A stretch of 64,000 nucleotides of DNA, from positions 10,702,011 to 10,766,010 of the forward strand of contig NC_074725.1 of NCBI RefSeq assembly GCF_947242115.1. Reading direction: 5' to 3'. The position numbers were made by a program, and so were the translations under genes. Source of the DNA: Biomphalaria glabrata (lineage: Eukaryota; Mollusca; Gastropoda; Planorbidae). Below, piece by piece: positions 1-11,786 of the stretch (positions are counted from its first letter, which is position 1; every line of letters starts with the position of its first letter). Under the pieces are notes generated by a model, which saw only the letters and a program-made list of their open reading frames with translations, was not told the DNA's origin and did no database searches.

Positions 1-385
1 GAAATTTTAAGTTCTACAACTCTAAGATGTAAAAATACACTTATAATATAATAATCTTTTTGAGATTAAAACCAAAAAAAAATGTTCCACAAAAACACTA
101 GTTCCTTAACTTTTTTTAGAATTGTTTTTTCTTCTGAATGTTAAATAAACATTAGGTATTGTTTTCATGTTGTCATTGACAACCTGGTAACACAAACAAT
201 GTCAGCATTGCCAGGTATGGCTAAATATAAAAGGCTTAAAACCTTTTTTTTTTTTTTTTGTCGGTGAGGTTTAGCAAAAAAGAAAAAGAAAATGAACTGC
301 CAGACCAGGGTTTGATTATTTCAGTCATTTTAATCCATGTGCATGCAACATTGATTCATTTGTTTCGGGGATCACGGACTTGTAT
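1..385. other. intergenic, no gene seen
   Basis: AT-rich sequence with homopolymer runs. No convincing reading frame, RNA gene or named repeat was recognised on either strand. Confidence 0.5.
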
Positions 386-674
386 AGTTGATTAAATCAA
401 TTGAACAAAAAGATACGATAAATAAAAGGTGGCACCATCTTTCCGTGAAGTGTCATTAAAGCCTAGCTCCTACGTACGTCACGAAGTCATTGTTATTGGT
501 GTGTTTTTCTAAACATAATGTTATGTTTAACAAATTGATTTAATCTATTGAAAAAAGATACTAATAGAAAAGGTGGCACCATCTTACCCTGAAGTGTCAT
601 TACAGCCTAGCTATGTCGTACGCTGTGAAGTCATAGCTCTTGATCTATTATTCTACACATAATGTTATATTTAA
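386..674 (+). repeat. direct duplication, two copies of about 144 bp
   Basis: The motif ggtggcaccatct occurs at 428 and 572, and matching sequence runs on both sides (aagtgtcatta, agcctagct, cataatgttat, tttaaca). The two copies lie head to tail and have diverged by point changes, so this is an old local duplication. No coding potential is seen. Confidence 0.8.
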
Positions 675-959
675 CATGTTTACCGTTGGTGACAATACTT
701 AACGTTTTGTCAAAAAAATATATCTGCCACCAATCCATCCCCCCTCCCCAAAAAAAGACACGTTATTGTTTTTGTTTGATATCAAAATGGTTCCACAGCA
801 ATATTTGTTGTGTTCAAAGGTAGTCTCCTTTTCTTCCTAATACTAAGACTGCTTTATTGATCCTTTGATTACAAGGAACCTTTTCTCAATTAAAAACAAC
901 ATTCAACATAAATAGAACAAACACAACATCAACATCATTGAGTATATTTAGGGACCAGA

Positions 960-1190
960 CAAGGAGATCAGCCATCAGCAAATACCGCAGATCAAAAAAA
1001 GAAAAAAAAAAGCTGTGAATCAAAGCACACCTTTGTTGCGTCGTCCTTCTTAAAGCTCGCCAAAAAAAGATCCCCATTGGCTTGCGGTCGTTCCCCATAC
1101 GGGATGAGTGTTCGAGCAGGCGCAGTTGTCCAATAGTAGTTAGTGCTTCTATACTGCCCACACTTCTCACCGGTCACCATCAGATTAGGG
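960..1190 (-). mobile_element. non-LTR retrotransposon (LINE) 3' fragment
   Basis: Shares blocks (cacctttgtt, aagctc.ccaaaaa.gatc, agtagtgcttct) in the same order with 30710..31190, and through that copy belongs to the same family as 11787..12134. The family codes on the minus strand for the C-terminal end of a LINE polyprotein. This copy is short and its frame is decayed. Confidence 0.45.
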
Positions 1191-1374
1191 TTATTTGTAA
1201 GGTAGTATTTCCAGCGTTTGCCATCTATGGAGCAAAGGAAGCCTTAATGAAAGAGTTTGAAGAGCATTAGAATTATTTTATAGATCACCCAGGACTGAAC
1301 TTAAAAAAAAGACATCTATAGCTTAAAGCTTTCATATTAACGAGCTGACATTTACCAAACTACAAGTTAAAGTT

Positions 1375-1600
1375 CAAAGTATAAGCCTGTAAAGCTTCAT
1401 CGTACAAGTGCTACAAAGTCGTACAAGTTCTCCTTCTTCCGTAATGCCATTAGAGCATGGAATGAGTTGCCTGAATCAGACAAGACAACCAAAGACATAA
1501 AAGAGTTTATGTTACATGAAAAGCGTATGACATAATTATATCGTCTTTTGAAGTCACGCCTGCAATTGTTAAGATAATGAAACTGATTGTGTAATGTAAC
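1375..1600 (+). mobile_element. LINE C-terminal fragment (SFF..AIRAWN family)
   Basis: Translation near 1415-1515 reads YKFSFFRNAIRAWNELPES, which is the typical last segment of many LINE reverse transcriptase proteins (aromatic, then AIRxWNxLP). Two other copies lie at 8868..9110 (minus) and 18715..18960 (plus), and all three continue into a related 3' UTR with a gtc..gcctgcaat / aacgtctgta segment. Only about 50 residues of coding sequence survive, so this is a 5'-truncated copy. Confidence 0.7.
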
Positions 1601-2537
1601 GATTCTATTTAATCGTGATTTTTACAATCACAAGTTTGTTTCGACTTGGTTTTACACACACACTTTTTTTGTTCAGTTTTAATTTCTCTGCCTCAACAAA
1701 AGACCATTCATTAAAACTTGAAAAGTAAATCTTAATAAATATGTGTATGACACTCAAAACTATCTGGCTGATCACAACGTTAAATATTTCATCGTTTCAA
1801 ATGTTTTAACATTAAACAATTACACGCCACCCCTCCCCAGACAGACATACACAGGTCACCACTCAGCTACACACTAGCACACGCACAGTCTAGCTCAGAC
1901 ATGTCTGAAACCCAAGCCGCATTCTTGGAGCTGAAGTTCAATTCATGTCAATAGATCACCCTTGTGTTATGATTGCACCAGCTCCTAATACTCAAAAGAC
2001 TGTTTTATAGTTTTAACCGTCCCCCCCCCACCCATCCCCTTTTCGGTTTGTGGATTACCTGGTTTTGTTAATAGTATATTTGAAGACATTGGGCCTACAT
2101 ATGGAACAAAATATAACAATAGACCATCGCAGATCCCATGAGAGGTTCACAGAATTTAAGTAATTAGTCATTAGTTATTTAAAACTGTATACGCAGCTTT
2201 TTTTTTTTTTTTTAGCTGTTGCCAACTACTAGTTTGTTTTACGTTTCGGGTGTATCTTCAGCTTTGAAGATAATTAGTAATTATTAAAATTACATCATAT
2301 ACCTAGATTAAACCTCCCGCAGAAATAGCAGAGGGCAAGGTTCGATCCGGGATATCAAGACGAGAGCTCAGAGTGCTGATCAAGCAACCTTCCCATGGCT
2401 ACAGGCTCATTCTGACTATAATTAAGTTATTAAGCAAGTCTAGAAATCTAGGGATCATATGTAAATCGGATGGAGGTGGTTCTTGTTTTAGCGTTTCCAT
2501 TCTACGCCCTCTCCAGGCGTAAACCAAAGGTGTTGTA
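1601..2537. other. intergenic, no gene seen
   Basis: Noncoding AT-rich DNA with C-runs near 2022 and a T-run near 2200. A short tRNA-like stretch with a ggttcgatccggga box-B-like motif lies near 2339, but no complete SINE or tRNA could be drawn around it. Confidence 0.4.
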
Positions 2538-3006
2538 GCCTATAGCAGGGTCGGCTTTAGGCATAAGCAAACCAGGCAGCCGCCTAGGGCCTCCGATTGG
2601 TGGGGGGCCTCGCAAAAGACTCAAATATTTTTGTTTCGTTAGAGAAAAAATTGCGAAACCTTGATCCAATCTCCCTATTGGCTGGGTGTTTACTAGTGTC
2701 TACTATGACTCAATGTTTATGCACGAATGTTTAGATCTACTTGTTAGACTAAATATGTTAGAAGACCATTGTTAATTCCTGTCCAAACGTTATGTCTATT
2801 CTGGTGATCATGATTCGTCCCCGCAGCACATTAGAACTAACGGCGTTATATGTTTTTTTTTTATTATTGTAGACTACCTACAGGGCGGTTTATAAATCAC
2901 CGCGTATTTTTCGGTCAAATTTTTTTTTCTATTTCATTGGGGCCAGTGGGCCACCCTATTCATTCGCCTAGGGCCTCCAATTACCTAAGACAGGTCCTGC
3001 CTATAG
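2538..3006 (+). mobile_element. non-autonomous hAT-like DNA transposon with 8-bp target duplication
   Basis: The element body is 2546..2998 (453 bp). It starts cagggtcggctttaggc, and the complement of its right end reads aggacctgtcttagg, so the ends are imperfect inverted repeats. Both subterminal regions carry the block cgcctagggcctcc. An identical 8-bp sequence, gcctatag, flanks it at 2538-2545 and 2999-3006. CAGG-type ends with 8-bp target duplications are the hAT signature. No transposase frame is present, so it depended on an autonomous relative. Confidence 0.8.
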
Positions 3007-3451
3007 ACATAATGAGATTGGCGGAAATGTCATTTTCATTTCTTGCTTGTACTCATAATCTAAAACATTCTGAAACATAAGCACTTTTTTATTGCTATGT
3101 TTTGACTATAGGCCTACAATAACTCGTTCGTATACATCATTAGTTTTCAAAATGGAGCATATTATTCAAACTTTATAAAGCTATTTTATATTAGTATTAA
3201 CAAACATAAATCTCTAAAACTTGTAGATCAGTCAGGAAACTTCACAAATTCTTTCATGTAAAAAAGGAGGCCTAAGGCCCTAGGATTCCTATGATGACAA
3301 AGCTAAAATGGGCAATGTTGGACTAATGCGTTTCGTTTCTTTGATTAAAAAGTAGAATCATAAATTGGGCCAGAAGTGCTTTTTTCCTTATATATCTTTG
3401 CATTTTTAAGTTCTCTTTTTAAATTAAACTGACATTATTATGCTATAAATG

Positions 3452-3494
3452 ACCGGGGATGAAGTGACCGGGGATGAAATGACCGGTCACCCCG
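3452..3494 (+). repeat. short tandem gaccggggatgaa(g/a)t motif
   Basis: Three near-identical units of about 15 bp (gaccggggatgaagt, gaccggggatgaaat, gaccggtcacc). The same motif appears in opposite orientation at 15035..15107. No gene is associated. Confidence 0.7.
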
Positions 3495-3686
3495 CTAAAT
3501 ACTCTGAATTAGCGACGTGTGTTCCATTCAGGAAAATGTTTGGGAAATGATTTATAGATCTATTTAGATTTATAGATTTATATGATCTATAGAATCTAAC
3601 GGTCCTAATTGGATCATTAAATAAATGTTTCAATTGTTGTGTATTACAAACGAGTATTCTATAGTCGCTAAAACCTTCAGATACAC

Positions 3687-4066
3687 AATATTCTCTATGT
3701 CTACCTTAAAATATTCTCTATGGCTTCCTTAATGTATTCTCTATGTGCTTCCTTAATTAAAATATTCTCTATGGCTTCCTTAATGTATTCTCTATGTGCT
3801 TCCTTAATTAAAATATTCTCAATGGCTTCCTTAAAGTATTCTCTATGGCTTCCTTAAAGTATTCTCTATGGCTTCCTTAAAGTATTTTCTATGGCTTCCT
3901 TTTAAAATATTCTCTATGGCTTCCTTAAAATATTCTCTATGGCTTCCTTAAAGTATTCTCTATGGCTTCCTTAAAGTATTTTCTATGGCTTCCTTAAAGT
4001 ATTCTCTATGGCTTCCTTAAAGTATTCTCTATGGCTTCCTTAAAGTATTCTCTATGGCTTCCTTAA
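3687..4066 (+). repeat. 23-bp minisatellite, about 16 units
   Basis: Head-to-tail units of the type gtattctctatggcttcctt followed by aaa, with some longer variants containing tgtgcttccttaatt in the first third. The array is flanked by inverted 9-bp words, atagtcgct at 3661-3669 and agcgactat at 4073-4081. No coding role is seen. Confidence 0.9.
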
Positions 4067-4112
4067 GTCCCGAAGCGACTATATGGATCATCTCATAGAA
4101 ATGAGATGTAGG
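4067..4112 (+). repeat. dispersed repeat end shared with 18.3 kb
   Basis: The words aagcgac, ggatcatc and catagaaatgagat follow each other here and at 18288..18332. This may be the edge of an unclassified mobile element. Confidence 0.4.
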
Positions 4113-4737
4113 CTATGTGTATGTAATATTTTGGTTTTCTTATAGAGTTGCTGAGAAGTATCAAGAATTTATATATAGGATGTGTCTTTGAAACCCACAG
4201 ACATGAATTACAACATTAACTGAATAAGAACATAATATCCTCCCTTGGTTGACGATCGACAACAAATACACCTTTTAGCCAATGTCATAGTTCAGAACGT
4301 CGTCAAATATTTTGAATCGCATTTCGTTTATTTGATCAGCTTTTGGACCGATTACAATTCTAATCCATTGAGTGTGCATCGTCTTAGTTCCGTGTCATTA
4401 GAGACCATTAAAGCAGATAGCATGCCATTTATCGGATCCACATATTTGACTGAGATCAAAGACATGGACACACAGCTGTTACACAAATAAGTATCAAGGC
4501 AAGACAGATTTTACATTGTTGTAATGATTTATTTTATGTTTTAAAATAAGGAATTTTCTTCCAAATGAGTTCAAGTATACTGACTTTACAAGACTGAGTC
4601 AACAGCAATTTACAGTGAATTTAAACCAAAAAAAAACTTTAAAAAAAAGAGAATCCCTGATTATGTAGTAGAAAGTTAAAAAAAAAACAAAAAACCTTCA
4701 CCTTAAGACCATGCACTCCGTAGCTCATATGTTTCTA

Positions 4738-4916
4738 TTAGTAATGGTTGACAAGGGTAATATGTGGCCAGCACAACAACCAGTCCGCCTTTATTTTCCT
4801 AACGAATGCTAGATACTCATCGTTGACGTCCTAAAAATCCCCGAAATTAAAGATCCCTGTCTTCACTGAGATTCAAACTCATGCCTCCTGGCCATTTCTT
4901 AATTAGGCTACGTCAT
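4738..4916 (-). mobile_element. tRNA-derived SINE, diverged copy
   Basis: Reading on the minus strand, the order is a tRNA-like box B remnant (tttgaatctcagtgaagac), then ttaatttcgggga, then aaaggcgga.tggttgttgtgctggccaca. This is the layout of the better preserved SINE at 51329..51596. The copy is old and its ends are unclear. Confidence 0.75.
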
Positions 4917-5087
4917 TTACTTACGTGGACACAGTACTATGCCGTGGCAGAGCCTTTGACGCCTCTGATTCCAAACTAGATCGGCGCTCACCGTTTCTTT
5001 AGACACACCATCTGAGTGGAGAGGGCGGAACTGCTGGGTGGGTGACATCGTTCCCACTATAACTACTGCCTAGGCAGATGCCTATTA

Positions 5088-7015
5088 GTGCTTCTTCCTT
5101 TTCACGAGGCCAAATCGATTATCTTATTATTGTTTAACAAACAAGAAGTGACTAAAATATTTAAATATGTAAACACTGCCAAAGCCTCGGGACCCGACAA
5201 ATTAAGTGGAAAATTTATAAAGCTATGTGCGGAACAACTGGCTTATATCTTTCGTGCTATATTCAACAAGTCCTGGCAAACGCACAAAATACCTTCCATT
5301 TGGAAGACGTCTGAAATAATTCCAGTACCCAAAAAGAAGATCATTGCTTCCAACAACGACCTACGTCCCGTAGCACTTACATCAATTCCAATGAAGTGCT
5401 TGGAGAAAATGATTTTAAAACATCTACTGAAAGAGGTCGAAACACGTCTTGACCCGCACCAGTTCGCTTACAAACCGTCAAGAAGTACAGAAGATGCAAT
5501 ACTATTCATGCTGAATCGTCTATACCATGATCTTGATACCCAGAGACAGAGCCAGAGTATTATTCGTAGATTTTTCAGCTGCATTCAACACCATCCAACC
5601 ACATCGCATGATACAAAAACTATCTGAATTTAACGTTAGCAAAAAACATACAATCTTGGATTCTAAACTTTTTTATCAAACGCCCACAGTATGTAAAAGT
5701 GAACGGGCATGTGTCAGGCACGAGAGAGTTCAGCACTAGAGCGCCGCAGGGGTGCGTCCGGTCACCAGTATTTTATACCATATACACAAATGACAGTCAG
5801 AGCCTATCAGTTGACACTCACATCATAAAATTTGCTGACGACACAGCAATCATTGGCCTTATTGCAGGTGATGAAAATGTGTACCATTTAACAATTTACA
5901 CTTTTTACCAATGGTGTATAGATAACTTTCTAATTTTAAATGTTCAGAAAACGAAAGAAATAATAGATTTTAGCAAACATTAAGGCGGCCATAGATTGCA
6001 GAAATTCAGATAAATAACCAAAACGTATGTGGTGGGTTTGGCACAGAACTAACTAAATGACATGACGAAGGCAACTCGTAGGACGATTCCAGACTGTTTA
6101 TTACACATTAAAGACCTGCAGCCATCCATAAACACATGGTGTAGAACCAGGCACAAACAGGGAGTGGAGACGACGTAGGTCCAGTAACGTACGGACACTA
6201 CAGCGACAAGAGATGCCGGTCGAATGGACAGTGCCCACGTTGGTCTGCCTTGTCATGCGCGGACACAAGGTGCCATCTAGGGTGAAGGGTCACGTGGATA
6301 TCGGGGTGGCCGGTGTTTTCTGAAAAGGTATCCACTCCACTACACGTAGAACAAGTGCAAGACTATAAATATCTAGGTACAACCATCAACAACAAGCTGA
6401 AACGGAGTGAACACTGTCAAAACCTTTACACAAAAATTCACCATCGACTTTTCTTTCTTAGAAAGCTAAGGAAGTTTAACATCGACAAAACTATAAACTT
6501 TTTATACGGCAATCATCAGCAGTCTAATTAACTTTGCCATCACCTGCTGGTATGGTAATACTTCACTTGCACAAAAACTTAGACTAAATAGACTAATTAA
6601 AAAAGCATCGTATATCACTCGAACACAGCTACCATCTCTTGAAGAGCTTTTCCATGAAAGATGTGCCTTTCCAAAACACTCACGATTCTTAAAGATAACC
6701 TGCACCCATTAAACCACTATTTTATTACATAAAATCTGAACGAAGTGGTCATCTCCTTTCCATTAGGACTAAAACAGAAAGATTTAAAAACTCCTTCATC
6801 CCATTGTCGGTCAGAGTGTTACAAGATCATCTGTCATCATCGAGAAGTTCATACAAGTCTAATTCATAATGCGCTGTTTGTGAACGTGTATTTGTTTCGT
6901 GTATGAATGTTGTTCGTATTTGCATCTTTATTGTTATTGTACAGTAGTTAGGCTGAGGTTGTTAAAAACTGAATTTCCATTTGATTGGATCAATAAAAAT
7001 TATCTTATCTTATCC
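5088..7015 (+). mobile_element. broken LINE (reverse transcriptase fragments), interrupted
   Basis: Reverse transcriptase blocks appear in order but in shifted frames: ASGPDKLSG and a long stretch ending in FAYKPSRSTEDAI (5148-5500), then FVDFSAAFNTIQPH (about 5545-5610), then RAPQGC..SPVFY and the catalytic box FADDTAII (5738-5860), then NVQKTKEIIDF (about 5940). After a foreign insert (about 5983..6320) the gene resumes with DYKYLGTTINNKL (about 6362). The 3' end carries aataaaaattatcttatctt, a polyadenylation-like word plus short tail repeat. At least two frameshifts, loss of the endonuclease part and the insert make it inactive. It belongs to the Jockey/CR1/I assemblage by style, but the clade was not settled. 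Confidence 0.88.
5983..6320. mobile_element. foreign insert inside the 5.1-7.0 kb LINE
   Basis: The LINE protein sequence stops after KTKEIIDFSKH and resumes near 6320 with the YKYLG block. The intervening 330 bp is more GC-rich than the LINE and has no reverse transcriptase motif. No target duplication or terminal repeat was clear, so its class is unknown. Confidence 0.5.
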
Positions 7016-7019
7016 TAAA

Positions 7020-7330
7020 AGTAGTTTTTAGCGATCTACACGTAGAACATAGTCTACAGAGTGAACCAGTACGAGTCCAGAAGAGAGAAGAACAGCAGTG
7101 TGGTGATCTGCAGTGAAGCATTTATACAGGCAGTGTATCGTGGTGCCAACTGTACAGTATTTGCTGTTGATTTATTAAAAGTGTCGCGTTATTTTGGGAG
7201 CCCGTGTTGTCAAGTTCTTGAGTTTTCTTGTGCAGTGTTTGCAGAGAGTCTCATAGAGTCGTAGCAATATCAATTAGATACTATAATAGTTTAGACATTT
7301 TTCAGGTCCACGGGCATTTTTTGGGGGGCT
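7020..7330 (+). repeat. dispersed repeat paired with 14.5-14.9 kb (LTR-type, fossil)
   Basis: Shares ordered words with 14640..14900: ccagtacgag, gccaactgtaca, ttggagccccg / ttgggagcccg, ttgtgcag. The layout (GC-rich head, then a gagccc segment near the end) resembles an LTR from a retroelement, but no internal coding region lies next to it. It is a fossil and classification is weak. Confidence 0.35.
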
Positions 7331-7849
7331 TTTTTTTATTTTTTTGCTTGTGAACAGTAAACGCGCATAAACAAGTAGTCTTGAGTCTTGTCATACTTTT
7401 AATTTCCAAAGACTAGTGATGTAATTCCGGGTATTTTTCGGTCCGGGAAAGCCGGGGGGGAGCATTTCCGAGAAGTTCATTTTGGGCCGATCCAAAATTT
7501 TATCTTGCCTTTTTTTTTCTTCACTATGTCGATTTCCTGCATGTGGACACAAAGTTTTGATTGGACAGATAGCACTTCTCGTGCTGGTTCGCGGGTCGTA
7601 TGTATGGTGGCACTACTATGTATAGTGAAACAGGAAAATGTAACTCATCAAAAGATAATTCTGCATAGCCTATACATTATTATCTCCCTTATAGTACAAG
7701 ACGACTTACAATAGTTTTTATTTCTCGAAGGAGAAAAATAAAAGGGGGGGGGGGATAAGTTCAATGTCAACAGTCTTCAAGTTTTTTATTACAGTCTCCA
7801 CGTAATGATGGGTATCGTCTCCGAATTGAGTTACCCGCTTAGTGCAATT

Positions 7850-8090
7850 TGACAAGTTTGGGTAATTTTGACAAGTTTGGATAATTTTGACAAGTTTTTT
7901 GACAAGTTTGGGTAATTTTGACAAGTTTGGGTAATTTTGACAAGTTACAAGTTTGGGTAATTTTGACAAGTTTGGGTAATTTTGACAAGTTTGGGTAATT
8001 TTGACAAGTTTGGGTAATTTTGACAAGTTTTTTGACAAGTTTGGGTAATTTTGACAAGTTTGGGTGATTTTGATAAGTTTGGGTTATATT
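7850..8090 (+). repeat. 19-bp minisatellite, about 12 units
   Basis: Tandem units gacaagtttgggtaatttt with two shortened units where gacaagttttttgacaag joins. Because 19 is not a multiple of three, the minus strand stays open in several frames and yields repetitive Asn/Leu/Lys/Thr peptides. I do not regard these as genes. Confidence 0.92.
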
Positions 8091-8424
8091 CAACTTTGAG
8101 TTTCATTGTGTTTTGTTTATACATTATTCAGGTATTGGCAGAGATGAATTATATTTTATAAAAACACTTATCAACTCACATAAATAGTGTTATAAAAAAA
8201 AGTTATTTTGTGAAATAAAATCACGTTTATTCAGTGAAATAAAAAATACAGACTTTTCTAAAGCAAATACACTTATAAGGTATTACTACTACAATACTTT
8301 ATGTAATAAAAATGTACACATTTATTAAAAATTTAATTTAGTAAATAAATCGGAATTTTATATGTAGGCATAAAAATATGGAGGTTTAGATATAAATTGC
8401 TTTTTTTTTTATATAATACTGGGT

Positions 8425-8610
8425 AGGTCACTGCATATAGGACAAGATAGGTTGTGTTGGTCACTGACTTTGGACAAGATAGATTGTTTTGGTTACTGAC
8501 TATAGCTCATTGTTTTGGTTACTGACTATAGCTCAGGATAGATTGTGCTTGTTACTGACTATAGGACAGCATAGATTGTGTTGGATCCTAACTATAGGAC
8601 AGTACATCTG
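8425..8610 (+). repeat. degenerate tandem repeat of about 40 bp
   Basis: The pattern ggttactgactata..acaagatagattgtgtt recurs about four times with length variation. Confidence 0.7.
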
Positions 8611-8867
8611 ATGATAACTAATTGAATGACAAGAAAGATACTGTTGAACAAGCTGTTGGTGAAATTTGTACTCAATACTTTCAAAATGCTCGTGACCTAT
8701 CCGCAGCATCAGCTGAATGCAATTCACTTGTAACTTTTCAATGATAATTTAGAATTACTCTCGCCAACCTGTAAAATAAAAAGTCTTAATTAGAAATGTG
8801 TACTTATATAATACAGACGTTACTTCAAAAAAGATGATTATGTCCTACGCGGCATGCTTTTAGTCAT

Positions 8868-9110
8868 GCATATTAACCAATGACTTAAATTCTGCCAAGT
8901 CTCTGGTTTTCCTGGCTGACTCGGGCAACCCATTCCATGCTCTAATAGCAGTAGGGAAGAAGGAGCATTTGTACAAATTTGTCCTAGCATATGGAACGAG
9001 GAATGTGCCTTTATCTTTGTGTCTTTCTGAGTATTTTATTAGATTTTGTTTTTGTATTTGAAGATTTATGAAATAAAAGAAAACGTTACGCTCTAAGTCC
9101 AATGGAACTA
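8868..9110 (-). mobile_element. LINE C-terminal fragment (SFF..AIRAWN family)
   Basis: An open stretch on the minus strand reads FLVPYARTNLYKCSFFPTAIRAWNGLPE and then ARKTRDLAEFKSLV before a stop. This is the terminal segment of a LINE reverse transcriptase protein. It is the best kept of the three copies in the window (others at 1375..1600 and 18715..18960). The 5' part of the element is missing. Confidence 0.8.
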
Positions 9111-9310
9111 CTCGAAAGGGTTAATGACACACTAAGAAAGCGAGAGCGATGCAGCTATGCTCAACTGTACGCTAATGACGTTTGTGAAGAGGAAACAGTC
9201 ACAGAAAAGCAATCAGTTTATGATGGAGTAACTAATAACTAGTTCACAAATAATTTCAAGTCTATTGTTTCTTTCTATTTATATGATAAGGGAAAGGTTG
9301 AATATAGTCC

Positions 9311-9382
9311 AGTGGTTCCCAAACTTTTTGTCTCGTAGACCCTTAGGGGTCTATATAGACCACTTTGGGAATTTCTGATATA
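9311..9382 (+). mobile_element. very short hAT-like inverted-repeat element
   Basis: Starts cagtggttcccaaact, a common hAT terminal sequence, and the complement of its right end reads cagaaattcccaaagtgg. The interior is only about 35 bp, so this is either a deletion derivative or two terminal ends brought together. A related, longer element lies at 63823..63984. Confidence 0.55.
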
Positions 9383-9383
9383 G

Positions 9384-10091
9384 ACTCACGCCTAGCAGGA
9401 ATGTTGTTGAGACATGATGTAAAAAGAGCAATGCTAGCCCGCGAAGGGTCTTTTTTTTTTAAATTTATTTTGCATCCCCTCTTTCCAAGTAGGTTGGAGT
9501 TTTTTCTTGACCTATTGGTAATGTCTGACTTTAGTAATTTTTAGAAAGATCTACAGGTCAATTGAAATAAAATGTTCTATTTAATTAATTTAGTCGCCAA
9601 TAGGCAGCGGACAGCCACAGACATCTCCCATTTAAAAAAAAAAATAAATAAATAAATAAGTTCAGTCGTTTCAATTCTTTTCCATTATCGAGCGGGGAAG
9701 TTAATTTAGTTTAATACTTTAGGATAAACCAAAACAAATAGGACGTCAATAGGTCAGACTTTACCAGAAAGACTACGAGGTCGAAACAGACGAGACAATA
9801 GAAATTATATGCTGTTGGTGAACTTAGGTACTACGATACTTGTGATACTTGTGAGTCATTTACAGATACTTTATAGACTTACATGATACCAGGGCAGTAT
9901 GAGTATGAGAGAGAATGTAAAAGCTACAGAAGGGCAGCGTGAAATGAGACAACGCTCTCAAGTACAAATGTTCACACGTATGCTGTGAGCACTAACAGTC
10001 ACACACGTATTTATGTACCATACATTAGCTAACTTACAAAATAATGGCCCAATGTTTAAGTATTACCCAACAGTAGAATAGACGTACTCAC
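9384..10091. other. intergenic, no gene seen
   Basis: AT-rich, with a short (aaat)n run near 9640. No reading frame or recognised repeat stands out. Confidence 0.4.
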
Positions 10092-10451
10092 CGTTATGGA
10101 TTGGTTGCGTGTGTGTTTTTATAGTGACTGTGAGAAGGAATTAGCGATTGGTTGGTGGTTATGCAGAATGAACGATGCAAGATTAGCGGCACTGTCGTAA
10201 GCTGTCTTGAGTGCAAAAGACGACTTCAGAATGCCGGAGTAAAAAGACGTTTTTTAGTGAGTTATTTTGTTCAAAATACCATTGTATAGTATTAATAATT
10301 AAATAATAAAAGTTTATAAAAGTAATATTTGGTTTTGCTCACAAAGAAGTTATTCAAGGTATTTCAAGTTTTACAAGTTAAAATAGAATAACGCCTACAG
10401 CGATTTAGTTGTCTACCAGCAGTTCGGGTGCTACAAGTCAACAACCGTCAA
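10092..10451 (+). mobile_element. solo-LTR-like fossil
   Basis: Matches in order the repeats at 42675..43322, 54099..54487 and (minus strand) 53575..53890: a gttatgg start, a tgtgtgtttctat segment, an aatgatgcaaga segment, aataaa-type words, then caaggtatttcaagtttta and a terminal ctacaagtcaac.accgtc. The better copies begin TGTTAT and end in CA, as LTRs do. No internal retroelement genes flank it, so it is a solo LTR fossil of moderate age. Confidence 0.55.
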
Positions 10452-10734
10452 AAACACTCACCAAACTATTAGAACTGCTGTTGGAACTCGAATCGTCTGT
10501 ATAGCTTCTTATAAACAACTAATCAGCCTCGAAGTCACGATTCCCTGTGCTGTCAGTAATGGCGGGAAAATCATTGACGTCATCACCGTTGTCAGGGGAG
10601 TCAGGAACGTCTTGGCTGAGGCCGTCGTACAAAATCTCCGTTGGAAAAAGAGCTAGCCTATTAAATTAAAAAAAAAATGTGTGATCGAATTAGCCCAACC
10701 CACTTTAACATAAATATAGCTACATATGTTCTAA

Positions 10735-11069
10735 TAAAGACTACAAGCCGACCCGCGGCGTAGCATGCGCCGCTATTTAGTGACGGGTGAACGCTTCCTG
10801 AAAGACAGTTGTCCAAATGAGGTGGGTGGTTGGGCGACGTAGAGAATCATATATACAGAGAGGATAACTTGTTTCCCCCTCCCCCTCTCTTTTTCTGAGC
10901 CGCGCTTTTCTGTCGCCGCGAAATTTGCGTGGGGTAACTCTAGTCCGACTTGCAGAAATAAAAGTTATCTTTCCATGACCTTTTCATCGAGGGCTAGAGA
11001 GTCGGCTTGCGTGCGTCTTATTCCGCATGGTTGGGTGACAGAGAATTATATATATATATACATATTACT
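10735..11069 (+). mobile_element. RTE-like non-autonomous repeat, GC-rich head
   Basis: Begins agccgacccgcggcgtagc and is clearly more GC-rich than its surroundings, then runs into an (at)n segment near 11048. A related head, in opposite orientation, is seen near 59990-60025. Such heads are common in RTE-type LINE tails and their SINE-like partners, but the assignment is by resemblance only. Confidence 0.35.
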
Positions 11070-11786
11070 ATAGAGAGTAGGAAGTAAAAAAAAAAAAAAA
11101 CAGATAACTGCTGTGGCACTATTGAAAATAAAATTCAAGTTTGTTTCCCTTGAGTAAAAATTTTTTTAAAATCCATGACACCTTCATGAAAGCCAGTTTT
11201 AGGCTCCAAACTAAGTAAACCTATGGGGGGTCCACTTTTAAATGAAAGCTTTAAAATGTTTCCGTGGAAGAAATGGGTCGTAAAAGTCTTTGAAAACTAA
11301 ATGGTGTATGTGAGAGATCAAAGGAAGTGTTGTGTAATTATATTTCATTAATTCGACCTAACAAATAGACAGCAGCCTACCTTGACATAAAGTCACAAAT
11401 GTCAAATGAAAAATCAACACATTCAATTTCAGTCTTTGACGAGCCTTTCACTATTCTATATAGATGGCATGGTGGGGTAGCGGTTGTCTTGGCCTTAAGA
11501 GAAAAAAATTGACAAACATTTTTGTATTAGTCTACATGTGAAACTAGTGAAATGGTTGAAAGTTACAAGACCTATTTGGATTCTATGATAGTAGAGAATT
11601 TTAAAGCAAATGTCAAGAAGTCAAGAATTTTAAACTAGTTTTCGACACACTCGGCTCACCATTTAGTGCAGAAGTGGGTGTGCATTCAAGCAAATTATGA
11701 CCTGATAGAGAAAGAGAAATTCCAGTCGTCCTTCTGCGGGAGTTTTGAGTTCCAAAAACTATATTGCCGCATTAAAAAAATGTGCA
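11070..11786. other. intergenic, no gene seen
   Basis: AT-rich DNA with an A-run at 11087-11100. No supported gene. Confidence 0.4.

Noticed and set aside
4245-4490. 81-codon plus-strand frame
   Set aside because: It does not begin with ATG, has no recognisable domain, and lacks good splice sites. It is probably chance.
7718-8093. Two overlapping minus-strand frames of 84-106 codons rich in Asn, Leu and Lys
   Set aside because: They follow the 19-bp minisatellite in different frames, with no start context or splice sites.
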